Below are positions 8,994 through 17,709 of a stretch of DNA of 64,000 bases, piece by piece. Source of the stretch: Arthrobacter sp. PAMC 25486 (GTDB lineage: Bacteria; Actinomycetota; Actinomycetes; Actinomycetales; Micrococcaceae); the NCBI RefSeq assembly GCF_000785535.1, contig NZ_CP007595.1, positions 3,680,439 through 3,744,438 on the forward strand. Direction: 5' to 3'. Below the pieces are notes generated by a model that saw only the letters and a list, made by a program, of their open reading frames with translations, did no database searches and was not told the DNA's origin. The translations under genes and the position numbers were made by a program. Position 1 is the first letter of the stretch; each line of letters begins with the position of its first letter.

Positions 8994-10004
8994 ATGAGAT
9001 CAATATGGACTGGTTCGATTGCTTTTGGTTTAGTCAATGTGCCCGTCAAAGCGTATGGGGCCACGCAAGATCATGATGTGGATTTGCACCAAGTCCACGA
9101 TGCCGACGGCGGCCGCATCCGCTACCAGCGACGTTGCGAGGTCTGTGGTAAGAAAATCGATTATGGGCATATCGAGAAGGCCTTTGACGACGGAGACCGG
9201 ACAGTGGTGCTTAGTGAGGAAGACATTGAGTCCCTGCCAGCGGAAAGGAGCCGCGAAATTGACGTGGTGCAGTTCGTGCCCAACAACCAAATCGATCCCA
9301 TCATGCTCGAACGTAGCTACTACCTGGAACCCGACTCAAAGTCTCGCAAGGCCTACCGACTGCTGGTAAAGACCCTGGAAAATACGGAGCTGACGGCGGT
9401 GGTCAAATTTGCCCTGCGGCAGAAAACTCGGTTGGGAGCACTGCGGGTCAGCGGCAAGGTTCTGGTTCTACAGGGGATCCTCTGGGCTGACGAGGTGCGC
9501 GACCCCAGTTTTCTGGACTCCTCGGGAACAGCCAAAATCAGTGCACAGGAACTGAAGATGTCTTCGGCTTTGGTTGATCAGTTCCGCGGAGACTTTAATC
9601 CAAGTGATTTTGCGGATGACTATCAACTAGAGTTGCGAAGCCTGATTGACGAGAAAATAAAGCACGGCGATTCCCTAGACACTGCAGCGACTTTTGGGGA
9701 TGAAGAGGAAACAGAGAAAGAGGGCAACTCCGGGGGCAACGTCATTGACCTGATGGAAGCGCTCAAACGCAGCGTGGACCAAAAAAGAGTCCGTGCAGCC
9801 ACCCAAGGTGACAGCACAAAAAAGGGTGCGAGTGGAGCATCCACTGCCAAGAAGCCCGGCATTAAAGCCAAGCCAAAAGGAGCCGAAAAAATGACGGCCA
9901 AAACCTCCGCATCAAAGAAAACAGCTGCCAAAGTAAAATCAACGGCCAAGAAACCAGCAGCGAAGAAGACTGCCGCCGCTACAGCTACACGCAAGGGAGC
10001 TTAA
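8994..10004 (+). CDS. ku: Ku DNA-end-binding protein with lysine/alanine-rich tail
   Basis: Bacterial Ku is a homodimeric ring that binds DNA ends and recruits LigD. The N-terminus MRSIWTGSIAFGLVNVPVK is the family signature and fixes the start at 8994 despite a weak ribosome-binding site. The beta-barrel core (about 1-255) contains CEVCGKKIDYGHI, a Zn-knuckle-like trace, and the bridge region. The last 65 or so residues are KKTAAK/KKPAAK repeats, a histone-H1-like basic tail found in some actinobacterial Ku proteins and linked to DNA binding and end bridging. The 336-aa length is longer than minimal Ku because of this tail. The next gene starts 3 bp downstream. Confidence 0.95.
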   Translation: MRSIWTGSIAFGLVNVPVKAYGATQDHDVDLHQVHDADGGRIRYQRRCEVCGKKIDYGHIEKAFDDGDRTVVLSEEDIESLPAERSREIDVVQFVPNNQIDPIMLERSYYLEPDSKSRKAYRLLVKTLENTELTAVVKFALRQKTRLGALRVSGKVLVLQGILWADEVRDPSFLDSSGTAKISAQELKMSSALVDQFRGDFNPSDFADDYQLELRSLIDEKIKHGDSLDTAATFGDEEETEKEGNSGGNVIDLMEALKRSVDQKRVRAATQGDSTKKGASGASTAKKPGIKAKPKGAEKMTAKTSASKKTAAKVKSTAKKPAAKKTAAATATRKGA

Positions 10005-10007
10005 CCC

Positions 10008-10502
10008 ATGAGAAGATCGTCGGCCACACCAGCAGATGGGCCCGACGCCGCCCATCAACGCGGACCCGGAGTCTCCGACGCCACGGTGGAGGCCCTCGGC
10101 AAACTCTCCGAAGCCCTCGAAGTGGTTGAGCACGCCAGAGGGCTTCTTTACGGTTTTCACCGGCTTACTGGAAAAGCCGATCTGGCACTGGGGGAGGCAG
10201 TGCAGATGTTGAGAGAGGCAGGCCATGTAGAACTGGGTGATGACATTGAGCGTCAAATAGTGGGCCGCAACATCATCAGCGGCCGGTGGAGCTTCCAAGC
10301 CGTTGAGGACTACGACGACGGGTACTATGCCGAATTCAAGGCTGCCGAGAAGCGAGCCAGAGACGAGCTATTAGGCGGCAAGCGGCACGTATATGAGGCG
10401 GAGATGAAAGAGGACCGCAGAACGCACGGTCAGGAACATCACGAGGCGAGGCCGGAACTTGTGCAGAACTCCGATACGGATCACCTCTCTGGACAAAACT
10501 AG
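10008..10502 (+). CDS. Conserved hypothetical protein next to ku (164 aa)
   Basis: This soluble, mostly helical protein starts 3 bp after the ku stop, so it is almost certainly co-transcribed and perhaps translationally coupled. The middle (VEALGKLSEALEVVEHARGLLYGFHRLTGKAD and the region near GRNIISGRWSFQAVEDYDDGYY) looks conserved in style; the tail is rich in charged residues and His. No enzyme motif is visible. A link to end joining is inferred from position only. Confidence 0.78.
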   Translation: MRRSSATPADGPDAAHQRGPGVSDATVEALGKLSEALEVVEHARGLLYGFHRLTGKADLALGEAVQMLREAGHVELGDDIERQIVGRNIISGRWSFQAVEDYDDGYYAEFKAAEKRARDELLGGKRHVYEAEMKEDRRTHGQEHHEARPELVQNSDTDHLSGQN

Positions 10503-10696
10503 TCCGCGATGGAGTGCCCGGACCGTCCAATCAGATAACTCTGGAAACTTAAAGACAGAGGCCGGCGAAGGCAATGAGGTGGTTGTGATTGGCACAGCAC
10601 GGGCCTAGCCTAGAAACACAAGAAGAAGCCGCAGATCACAGGCGTAACCGAGTAGCTGGCTGTGGGAGCTGCACCGAATGACAGGAGCGCGTCACT

Positions 10697-10855
10697 ATGG
10701 GAATCATTATTGGTCTGTTAGTCATCTGGATCGTTGTGTCGGTACTGGGATTTGCCATCAAGGGCCTGTTCTGGTTAGCAATCATTGGCATCGTCCTATT
10801 TCTTGCCACGGCCGCAATCGGCTGGGCCCGCAATAGAGGCTCCATTCGAAGCTGA
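10697..10855 (+). CDS. Small two-helix membrane protein (52 aa)
   Basis: The product is MGIIIGLLVIWIVVSVLGF, a short AIKG turn, FWLAIIGIVLFLATAAIGWA, and a basic C-terminal RNRGSIRS tail. This gives two transmembrane helices with the positive end inside. AGGAG lies 9 nt before the ATG. Such tiny hydrophobic proteins are common in Arthrobacter-like genomes. The function is unknown. It is followed after 30 bp by the DJ-1-family gene. Confidence 0.72.
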   Translation: MGIIIGLLVIWIVVSVLGFAIKGLFWLAIIGIVLFLATAAIGWARNRGSIRS

Positions 10856-10885
10856 CCCAAGGACGGCAATGGGAGGAAACCTGCC

Positions 10886-11440
10886 GTGGCCAATGAAATT
10901 AACGGTAAGCGCATCGCTTTTTTGGTGGCCCCGAACGGGGTCGATCACCATGAGCTGGTCATTTTGTGGGAGGCGGTCAAGGACGCAGGAGGCAAACCAA
11001 TGCTTCTATCCACCTCCGGAGGATCCATCATGACAGTTCGATCGGGTGAAAAAGCCGGGGAAATTTTCCTCGTGGATGGGCTGGTAGGCACCCTAAAAGC
11101 GACTAATTTTTCCGCGTTGGTTTTGCCCGGAGGAGCAGATCATGTTCAGACTCTGCGTGGCAGCAGTGAAACGAACCGCATAATCACTGAATTTGTCTCG
11201 GCTGGCAAACCTGTCGCCGCAATCTCCCAAGGCCCGGCAATCCTCATCAATTCTGGAGTTCTGGCAGGGAAGTCGCTGACCGGATGGCCAGGAATGGCTG
11301 ACGATGTCCTTCACGCCGGGGCAGAGTGGGCAGATAAAGACGTCCATTTTTGTCCCAACAACAGCTGGATGCTCATCACCGGCCGATCGACGCAAACACT
11401 GCCGAAATTTACTGAAGCAATGGTAAGAGCCTTCATTTAG
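10886..11440 (+). CDS. DJ-1/PfpI-family protein lacking the usual Cys nucleophile
   Basis: The 184-aa length and fold landmarks fit the DJ-1/PfpI family: beta-strand KRIAFLVAPNGVDHHEL with a probable elbow Glu23, LVLPGGADHVQTLR near 78-91, and the nucleophile-elbow block at 109-120. In active members that block reads AAICHGP. Here it reads AAISQGP, so Ser114 and Gln115 replace Cys and His. The protein is therefore unlikely to act as a Cys-dependent protease, glyoxalase or deglycase; a Ser-based or non-catalytic role is possible. The GTG start follows GGGAGG. Confidence 0.85.
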   Translation: MANEINGKRIAFLVAPNGVDHHELVILWEAVKDAGGKPMLLSTSGGSIMTVRSGEKAGEIFLVDGLVGTLKATNFSALVLPGGADHVQTLRGSSETNRIITEFVSAGKPVAAISQGPAILINSGVLAGKSLTGWPGMADDVLHAGAEWADKDVHFCPNNSWMLITGRSTQTLPKFTEAMVRAFI

Positions 11441-11466
11441 TCTGCAGCCGAGCACACCAAAGCGAC

Positions 11467-11640
11467 ACCGTGCCTTATCCGCGAGTACCTGCCCTAAGGC
11501 ATCGAACTCACCACCCACTAACCCTTTCTAGACTCCACCGCAGACGAAATCAACGACCGTCCCCGCTCCGCGTTTGGATACCTGCCACACGAGAAGTGTT
11601 CATCAAACTACTCAACGACAACGGTGCTAAGACGGCTTGA
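11467..11640 (+). pseudogene. 3' remnant of an IS30-family transposase
   Basis: The rightward frame reads LIREYLP, stop, GIELTTH, stop, and then DSTADEINDRPRSAFGYLP. After a frameshift it continues TREVFIKLLNDNGAKTA to a stop. This is the typical C-terminus of IS30 transposases (IREYLPKGTDL, ELNNRPR, LGY). Two in-frame stops and one frameshift show it is dead, and the rest of the element is missing. Confidence 0.72.
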
Positions 11641-11732
11641 CACCGCCGGAACCTCCGCAAGTCCGACCACACACGTTAGCTTTACTCTCACTTTCCCTTT
11701 GGCAGAAGATCAGTGAAGCTAGAAAATCGTTG

Positions 11733-12215
11733 TTAGAGATTGAGCGTTCGGCTCTCCCCGACGTCGATCTCTTCGCCGGTCATTCGGGCCTTGGCCCACT
11801 GGAAAACGGTGGAGATTGCTCCTCCTGGGGATTCCCAATATTGTGCCCCCTCGGGACGAACACGAATCAGGACCAAATCCTTGGACTCAGGACCGTCAGG
11901 ATAGAAGGCTGCTGCGGCTTCATTCCACATCTCCCGAGCTTTAGGTTCGCTGGTGATGATCGCTGCAAAGCCATGAACGGAGAGCCAGTCGTTCTTTCCG
12001 GTGAAGGAAAGATTAACCTGAGATTCGGTGCCAACTTCTTCTACGGGACTTGCCCCGATGGAGCTGAAGAACCATAGCTCTCCATCGTCTTCAACTTTCA
12101 TTACTGTCATGGGCCAGCCCTGAAGCGTATTATCTGCTCCTACGGCTGTCATCATGCAGATTCGATGGTGTCCGATCATGTCTATGACTTTATGAATATC
12201 TTCATTCGAGGACAT
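11733..12215 (-). CDS. Pyridoxamine 5'-phosphate oxidase-like (general stress protein 26) family
   Basis: The 160-aa protein has the split-barrel PPOX pattern: RICMMTAVGADNTLQGWPMTV, ELWFFSS, NLSFTGKNDWLSVHGFAAI and a C-terminal EGAQYWESPGG block typical of GSP26-like flavin-binding proteins. It probably binds FMN or F420 as a dimer; the substrate is unknown. I chose the ATG at 12215, behind a GAAAGG-like site, over a longer reading with a non-family N-terminus. Its neighbour is also a stress-type gene. Confidence 0.85.
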   Translation of the reverse strand: MSSNEDIHKVIDMIGHHRICMMTAVGADNTLQGWPMTVMKVEDDGELWFFSSIGASPVEEVGTESQVNLSFTGKNDWLSVHGFAAIITSEPKAREMWNEAAAAFYPDGPESKDLVLIRVRPEGAQYWESPGGAISTVFQWAKARMTGEEIDVGESRTLNL

Positions 12216-12362
12216 AGTGCTTAGCCTTTCGTTAGCTATGGATTCCGCGTCCATTTCCAATCCCACCGAAAGGGACGCAGATAGCGGGTTTTCGGTGTTG
12301 GTGAGGCGCTGAGGAAGATGCACCCACCACCAAGCGGTCGACACGGGATTGGTCTGGTCTAG

Positions 12363-12632
12363 TCAGGCTGTGGTTTTGGAGCGGCCGGTAACAGCGCCAT
12401 AGGTCCCGGCGACGATGAATCCTCCGCCGATCGTGAGGAGCCAAGAACCGAGGTTCCCAACCCCCATCTTCCCATCATCGAAGAGCAGATCATCGGTAAA
12501 CCCACCAACAATTCCTCCGAGCACGCCTAAGCCGAGGCTGGTAAACCACCCTCCGCCGCCCTTACCTGGCATGACGGCACTAACGATGACTCCCACAATA
12601 AGTCCCAATACGATCCAACCAATGAAACCCAT
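12363..12632 (-). CDS. GlsB/YeaQ/YmgE-family membrane protein
   Basis: The 89-aa protein has the family layout of three Gly-rich hydrophobic helices: GFIGWIVLGLIVGVIVSAV, the MPGKGGGGW loop, GLGVLGGIVGG, and a last helix LLTIGGGFIVAGTYG. Members (formerly called transglycosylase-associated) are envelope stress proteins of unknown mechanism. GGGAGG precedes the ATG at ideal spacing. Confidence 0.9.
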   Translation of the reverse strand: MGFIGWIVLGLIVGVIVSAVMPGKGGGGWFTSLGLGVLGGIVGGFTDDLLFDDGKMGVGNLGSWLLTIGGGFIVAGTYGAVTGRSKTTA

Positions 12633-12944
12633 GATTCCTCCCTGTGAAAATGTACATTACAGATCAGGGTTGGATTTCTCAAGACCACAGTCGGTCGTAA
12701 GAGAGCATCGGAAGTTGCTTCATATTTGCTGTAGCGGCGGCACTTTATTCAGTGCAGGTATTTTCATGGCTGAACTCTCCGGTGTTGCGTTCCCAATAGG
12801 CTCTCATGAGCCACTGAACGAGATCAGCCTGCGAGCAACATTTCATAGACACCAGTGAGACCTCTGCCCACAAAATTCCAGTGTGCATGGTTCAAGTCGA
12901 GCTTCAGGTCCTACAAGGAATACTGCCTGCCAAGCGGATCAGTC

Positions 12945-13440
12945 CTACGGCCAAGCCCACAGTCGCCAAGGTGCGTGCAGACGCTCGGTGTCCCAAACGG
13001 ATGCTGGCAAGTATTTGAAAGAGTGGTGGGCCGAACGCGACAGTGCCGGGTCGAAGATCGCCGCCACGCTGACCAGCATCACCGAGCAGGCGTTGCGCTT
13101 AGCCGGAACCGTCTGGGAAGAGGCTGTCCGTACGGCCACTGCTGAGCATGCCATCCTCGAAAAGGTTTAGCGGGATGGAAGAGTCCCAAAGGAGCGTGAA
13201 ACCAATGGGCTCGCCACCGACCTCGGCACCGCCAACCGCACCCACCAAGCAGCCGTGACGGAATTGCGGACCCAAGTCGAGGAGGCCATTAAGGCCGCCC
13301 GCGACAATGTGTCAGCAGCTGCCGTGTCCCATGACCAGTGACCAGCTGGCCCCGCATCTTGCAACATGACGTAGAACTCGCAGAGCTCATGCGCCAACTC
13401 GCTGAGGCGCGCCGTGGTCATGGGTGGCGGTCGGGTTTGA
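12945..13440 (+). pseudogene. KfrA-type plasmid-associated DNA-binding protein, decayed
   Basis: One frame gives KPTVAKVRADARC; the next frame continues SQTDAGKYLKEWWAERDSAG and then ITEQALRLAGTVWEEAV up to LEKV and a TAG stop (13168-13170). The same frame then resumes with VPKERETNGLATDLG and TELRTQVEEAIKAARDN. Joined, this is the KfrA N-terminal DNA-binding domain (GKPTV..VR..LG...T....L..W) and the start of its coiled coil. A frameshift in the helix-turn-helix and an in-frame stop show decay. KfrA proteins belong to plasmid partition and replication regions, so plasmid-derived DNA once entered here. Confidence 0.68.
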
Positions 13441-13669
13441 GGGCGTGCCGGTCGTCATCGCTGTAATATTGCTAGCGCGATTTGTTAAGCCCAGTCCAGC
13501 GATTACTGGCGAGAAGGAGGCAACGACTCTGATCGCTCCCTCGCCTGACCGCCGAGGCATTTCGTTTCCAAGACGGGTATTTTGATCGGCGGCGATCGGA
13601 TAATGGATACTTGACGCCAAATTGTATGCGCCAAGCCAGAGCATCATTCGGGGAGTCAAGTGACCTTAG

Positions 13670-15379
13670 CCTCGAGATTTCATGGCGGTATGACTTTGCG
13701 GCGTCATTAAAGCCTGAAAGGTGCCTCTGACATGGGAAAATGTAGTTATCACACAACATTTTCTACAAAGTTTCAGGAGCTCCTTGCAGGTGAACAACAT
13801 TACCGGTTTTTACCCGTCCGTTCGAGTCGATGGCACCGGCGATGGGGTCGTGTCCCAGGGCGGCGGGATCGTCCTGACGGAGATGATGAAGGCTTCTGGC
13901 CTGACCGCTGGGTTGGCCGAGGTTCTGGAGCCGTGGCGCAAGCCGTTCGCCACCCATAACCCTGGCAAGATCCTCACGGATCTGGCGTTGTCGTTGGCAA
14001 CGGGCGGTGACTTCGTCTCCGACATTGACCGGCTCCGCAACGGACCCGAGGTCTATGGCCTGATCGCCTCGGATCCCACGATCAGCCGCTTGTTCAAGGT
14101 CCTGGCCACCGTACAGCCTGCGAAGGTGTTAGTGGCGGTCAACAAGGCCCGTGCCGCATCCAGGGCGCATGTGTGGGAACAGGCCGGAGAAGACTCGCCA
14201 CTACACGGTGCCAGCAGGAAGAACCCCTTGGCCATCGATCTCGATGCTTCCCTGGTGAATTCCCATTCGGAAAAGGATGACGCGCGCCCGACGTGGAAGA
14301 AGGGTTTCGGCTTCCACCCGTTGTGTTCCTACGTTGACCACGGCGCCGCAGGTACCGGCGAGCCCTTGGTGACCTTGTTGCGGCCCGGCAACGCCGGCTC
14401 GAACACGGTCGCCGACCACATCCAAGTCGTCAAGGACTCCATCAAACAACTACCTGCTGGGTGGCGGTCCGGGCGGAAGATTATGCTCCGCACCGATTCC
14501 GCCGGTGGCACTCATGGGTTCCTAGACTGGCTTACCGACAAGCGCCGAAACTTCTCCTACTCCGTCGGGTTCACGATCAGCGAGGCCGTCGCCACGGTGC
14601 TGCCGTTAATCCCAAAGAAGGGCTGGTCCCGGGCCTACGACAGCGACGGCACCGAACGAGACGGCGCCTGGGTTGCCGACATCACCGGCATGCTCGATCT
14701 GTCCTCGTGGCCGGCAGGGATGCGGATCATCGTCCGTAAGGAAATCCCGCACGTGGGCGCCCAGTTGAGGATCACCGACATCGACGGGCACCGGTACACG
14801 GCCATCGCGACGAACCAGGAACATGGCCAACTCGCTGACCTTGACGTCAGCCACCGGCTCCGCGCCCGCTGTGAAGACAGGATCCGCAACGCCAAAGACA
14901 CCGGCTTCGCGAACCTGCCCTTCAAATCCTTCACCGCCAACGAACTCTGGTGCCATGTGGTCATGATGGCCACCGAGCTCATGGCCTGGACCCAAATGAT
15001 CGGCTTCAAGGACTCCAAAGCCCGCCGGTGGGAACCGAAAAAGCTCCGGGCCAGGCTTTTTGAAATCGGCGGGAAACTCGCCAAACACGCCCGCCAAACA
15101 ACCCTGCACCTGGCCTCCAAAGCACCAGAGGTGCAATTGCTGCTCAAGGCAGTGAAAAGGATCGCCGCGCTCAGCCCGCCATAAACGGCAGCAAGCCGAC
15201 CATCCGAACTCACCCCAGGAGGGCCAGAACCAGCACCACCGTGACCGGTGTGGAACCGTCACCGACAACCGCCCCACAGGACAGCGGCCAGAATGTCACA
15301 CCCAAATGCCAAACTAAGACCATTCAGGCAGACGGTCAGCCCTGATCCACCAGAAACCTCGTGTCATGAAAGTTCGAGG
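13670..15379 (+). mobile_element. IS1380-family insertion sequence (1.71 kb)
   Basis: The left end CCTCGAGATTTCATG (13670) and the complement of the right end, CCTCGAACTTTCATG (ending 15379), match at 13 of 15 positions and enclose one intact transposase gene. The 4-bp flanks differ (TTAG and CGTG), so no target duplication is visible. This fits the right flank having been changed, since a group II intron starts at 15381. A second copy of the right end, without the element, lies near 48.3 kb. Confidence 0.8.
13790..15184 (+). CDS. IS1380-family DDE transposase
   Basis: The 464-aa protein carries the IS1380 hallmarks: GGIVLTEMMKASGL near the N-terminus, the DFVSDIDRLR block, the first Asp in LAIDLDASLVNSHSEKD, the second Asp in IMLRTDSAGGTHGFLDWL, and the C-terminal Glu region FTANELWCHVVMMATELMAW. 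The length is normal and there are no internal stops, so it may be active. The GTG at 13790 follows AGGAGCTCC; the frame is open upstream to 13721 without a better start. Confidence 0.9.
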   Translation: MNNITGFYPSVRVDGTGDGVVSQGGGIVLTEMMKASGLTAGLAEVLEPWRKPFATHNPGKILTDLALSLATGGDFVSDIDRLRNGPEVYGLIASDPTISRLFKVLATVQPAKVLVAVNKARAASRAHVWEQAGEDSPLHGASRKNPLAIDLDASLVNSHSEKDDARPTWKKGFGFHPLCSYVDHGAAGTGEPLVTLLRPGNAGSNTVADHIQVVKDSIKQLPAGWRSGRKIMLRTDSAGGTHGFLDWLTDKRRNFSYSVGFTISEAVATVLPLIPKKGWSRAYDSDGTERDGAWVADITGMLDLSSWPAGMRIIVRKEIPHVGAQLRITDIDGHRYTAIATNQEHGQLADLDVSHRLRARCEDRIRNAKDTGFANLPFKSFTANELWCHVVMMATELMAWTQMIGFKDSKARRWEPKKLRARLFEIGGKLAKHARQTTLHLASKAPEVQLLLKAVKRIAALSPP

Positions 15380-15991
15380 CGTGCGCCACGAGGCGCTTGT
15401 AGTTCGAATGGAGGTGTAAGACCTCGGTCTTCCGGCACTCGTAGGTGCTGGTTGAAGCTGACGGCAGCTGAGCCCATGGATTGATGGGTGAGGTGGGAGC
15501 AGCCGTGACAAAGTCGGAACGGTCCGGGATTCCTTGACGGACCGTGTCTGGTGAGCGAGGCGAGAAGGTATACGAAAGGAACCGGCGTTGTTACACCTCT
15601 TCAACTTTCACCTGCTCTAACCAAGGAAATTTGGGCAGGGTTGCGGTGCGCACCCACCGACTGATTGTTCAGGTCGGTTGGGGAACTCTTGGTCTGGTTT
15701 GCCTCGTTGGGGCCAGGAGATCACGGTGAAGGTCTACGGCGTAGCCGTGATGATGCCGCAGGGGTAAAGCCGGGTGCCTAACTCGCTGATCGAATGCAAG
15801 TGAACGTGGGAACCAGAAACGTTTCGTTCCGTACTGCTGTTTGTGGGTGGTGCGGATAGACACTTTGCCTGTTGAAGGGCGTTTCTGGGGCGGAGTCGCC
15901 GTAGTAGTCCGAGGCCGGGAAAGCCGGTCACATGGCGAAGGGCGGCAGTGTGTCAGGTAGTGGAATCGTGTAGAAGGTTGGAGGTTCATTG

Positions 15992-17455
15992 GTGAATACC
16001 GGTGATGACATGCGTGCCCGCAGTGATGCGGCGTCGGTGTTAGTACAACGGATGCAGGTAAAGCTACATCGGTGGGCCGGGAGTGATCCCGGCAAGAAGT
16101 TTGATGATCTGTTTAACCTTGTCTGTGACCCCGATTTCCTTCTGGTTGCGTGGGAACGCGTGGCCGGTAACCGGGGTGCGCAGACGCCCGGGATTGATCA
16201 GGTAACGAAAGAAACCATCAATTTCTGGGTCGGGGCGCAGGAGTTCATTGATCACATCCGTGGTTTGTTGAGGTCGGGCACTTTCCGGCCGCAACCAGTG
16301 CGACGGGTAGAAATCCCTAAAGGCAGTGGTAGTGGGAAGATCAGGCAACTGGGTATTCCCACACTGGCTGACAGGGTGGTGCAGGCGTCGCTGAAACTAG
16401 TGCTGGAACCGATCTTCGAGGCGGACTTTGCGCCGTTTTCGTATGGGTTCCGGCCGAATCGGCGGGCACAGGACGCTATCGCAGACATTCACCACTTCGC
16501 TATTGCGGGGTATGAGACGGTGCTTGAAGCCGATATCAAGGCGTGTTTTGATCGTATCGATCACACCGCGTTGATGGGCCAAGTGCGCCGTCGGGTGAGT
16601 GACAAGCGAGTGCTGGCACTGATCAAGGCATTCCTCAAGGCCGGGATCATGACTCGGGACGGTCAGCTGATCGGCTCGAAAACCGGCACTCCCCAGGGCG
16701 GGATTCTCTCCCCGTTGCTGGCTAATATTGCGTTGAACGTGCTTGATGAGTATGCCGCTAAGGCATGGTCGGAGCGTATGGGCACTAACTACCAGCGGCA
16801 AAAGCTGATCGCCAAGGGCGGTGCCACATGGAAGCTCATCCGATACGCTGACGATTTCGTATGCGTTATCAGAGGGACGAGCGGCCATGCGGAAACGCTG
16901 AAGGAGGAGATCAGGGAGGTTCTAGCCCCGCTGGGGCTGGAGTTCTCGGAAGAGAAGACCGGGGTAGTCACGATCGATGAGGGATTCGATTTTCTCGGAT
17001 TCACGATTCAGCGGCGCCGCAAGCGCGGGACGAACAAGTCCTACGTGTATACGGTGCCGTCGCAGAAATCGATCAAGTCCGTGCGGTCAAAGATCGCACA
17101 AGCCTGTTACAGATCGACCCTGCATCAGGACTTTTCTGAGCTGCTCAAGCGGCTTAATCGGATCCTGGGCGGGTGGGCCAACTACTTCCGGCATGGCGTC
17201 TCGAAGAGTGTCTTTGGAAACATTGACAACTACGCGTGGCAACGTGTTTGGAGATGGTTGAAGAAGAAACACGGACGCATGAAGATACGGGACATGAAAC
17301 GTAGATTCTGCATCAATGGATGGCAATTTGCCACGGCAACAACTCGTTTCACCGGGGCCTCAACAGTCCCAGTAACGCGCTACCGTTACCGCGGCAAGAA
17401 CATCCCGAACCCGTGGAATCAACAGCCCTTGAACATCCGTATCACCGCCGGGTAA
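15992..17455 (+). CDS. ltrA: Group II intron reverse transcriptase/maturase
   Basis: The 487-aa protein copies the intron into DNA and helps it fold. It shows RT blocks in order: PKGSGSGKIRQLGIPTLADRVVQ, FSYGFRPNRRAQDAI, VLEADIKACFDRIDH, GTPQGGILSPLLANIAL and the catalytic LIRYADDFV. The maturase X domain follows (FLGFTIQRRRKRG, LNRILGGWANYFRHG). The C-terminus ends in a basic NIPNPWNQQPLNIRITAG without the HNH endonuclease cysteines and histidines. It is therefore an endonuclease-minus type, which would use nicks at replication forks. GTG at 15992 follows GGAGG; a TTG at 15989 is the alternative. Confidence 0.93.
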   Translation: MNTGDDMRARSDAASVLVQRMQVKLHRWAGSDPGKKFDDLFNLVCDPDFLLVAWERVAGNRGAQTPGIDQVTKETINFWVGAQEFIDHIRGLLRSGTFRPQPVRRVEIPKGSGSGKIRQLGIPTLADRVVQASLKLVLEPIFEADFAPFSYGFRPNRRAQDAIADIHHFAIAGYETVLEADIKACFDRIDHTALMGQVRRRVSDKRVLALIKAFLKAGIMTRDGQLIGSKTGTPQGGILSPLLANIALNVLDEYAAKAWSERMGTNYQRQKLIAKGGATWKLIRYADDFVCVIRGTSGHAETLKEEIREVLAPLGLEFSEEKTGVVTIDEGFDFLGFTIQRRRKRGTNKSYVYTVPSQKSIKSVRSKIAQACYRSTLHQDFSELLKRLNRILGGWANYFRHGVSKSVFGNIDNYAWQRVWRWLKKKHGRMKIRDMKRRFCINGWQFATATTRFTGASTVPVTRYRYRGKNIPNPWNQQPLNIRITAG

Positions 17456-17466
17456 TGATGCATGGA

Positions 17467-17500
17467 GAGCCGGATGCGGTGAGAGTCGCACGTCCGGTTC
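17467..17500 (+). ncRNA. Group II intron domain V
   Basis: This 34-nt hairpin begins GAGCCGGATGCGG and ends CGCACGTCCGGTTC, with a GAGA tetraloop. It matches the standard domain V: a two-part helix with the AGC-type catalytic triad near its 5' base. It lies 12 nt after the maturase stop, the expected position. Confidence 0.88.
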
Positions 17501-17657
17501 GGCGGGCAGCCACGGCGAAACCCGGCCCAGTAATGGGCAAACGGGCGCGCCGTGGCTGACCCAACTAACGAGCTCGAATGCCGCGATTCAACACTCCACC
17601 GCTGATTGGCCGGCCTGCGGGCCATGATGATCCGGCAAGGACTCCCACTGCCGCTAG

Positions 17658-17676
17658 ATAGGTTAGGCTTAGCTTA
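17658..17676 (+). promoter_or_regulatory. Putative IdeR/DmdR iron box
   Basis: The site ATAGGTTAGGCTTAGCTTA matches 15 of 19 positions of the actinobacterial iron box TTAGGTTAGGCTAACCTAA. It sits 34 bp before the chosen start of the siderophore-reductase gene. It should give iron-dependent repression of the operon at 17710-22833. The match was made by eye. Confidence 0.65.
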
Positions 17677-17709
17677 CTTAGGTTGGATGAGGGTTGCTCT
17701 AGTCGAAAA

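Larger units (their letters stand above)
15381..17565 (+). mobile_element. Group II intron with intron-encoded reverse transcriptase
   Basis: The intron appears to start with GTGCGCC at 15381, the usual 5' consensus, one base beyond the IS1380 right end. It has a structured 5' region of about 600 nt and a domain IV reading frame. Domain V is at 17467-17500, followed by a domain VI hairpin (CCACGGC...GCCGTGG) ending near CTGACCCAAC at 17565. The 5' exon ends in a stem-loop (CCTCG...CGAGG), which resembles the insertion preference of class C introns. The 3' boundary is placed by consensus and may be off by a few bases. Confidence 0.8.

Noticed and set aside
14606..15277. Leftward open frame of about 223 codons inside the IS1380 element
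   Set aside because: It is antisense to an intact transposase and has no family motif.
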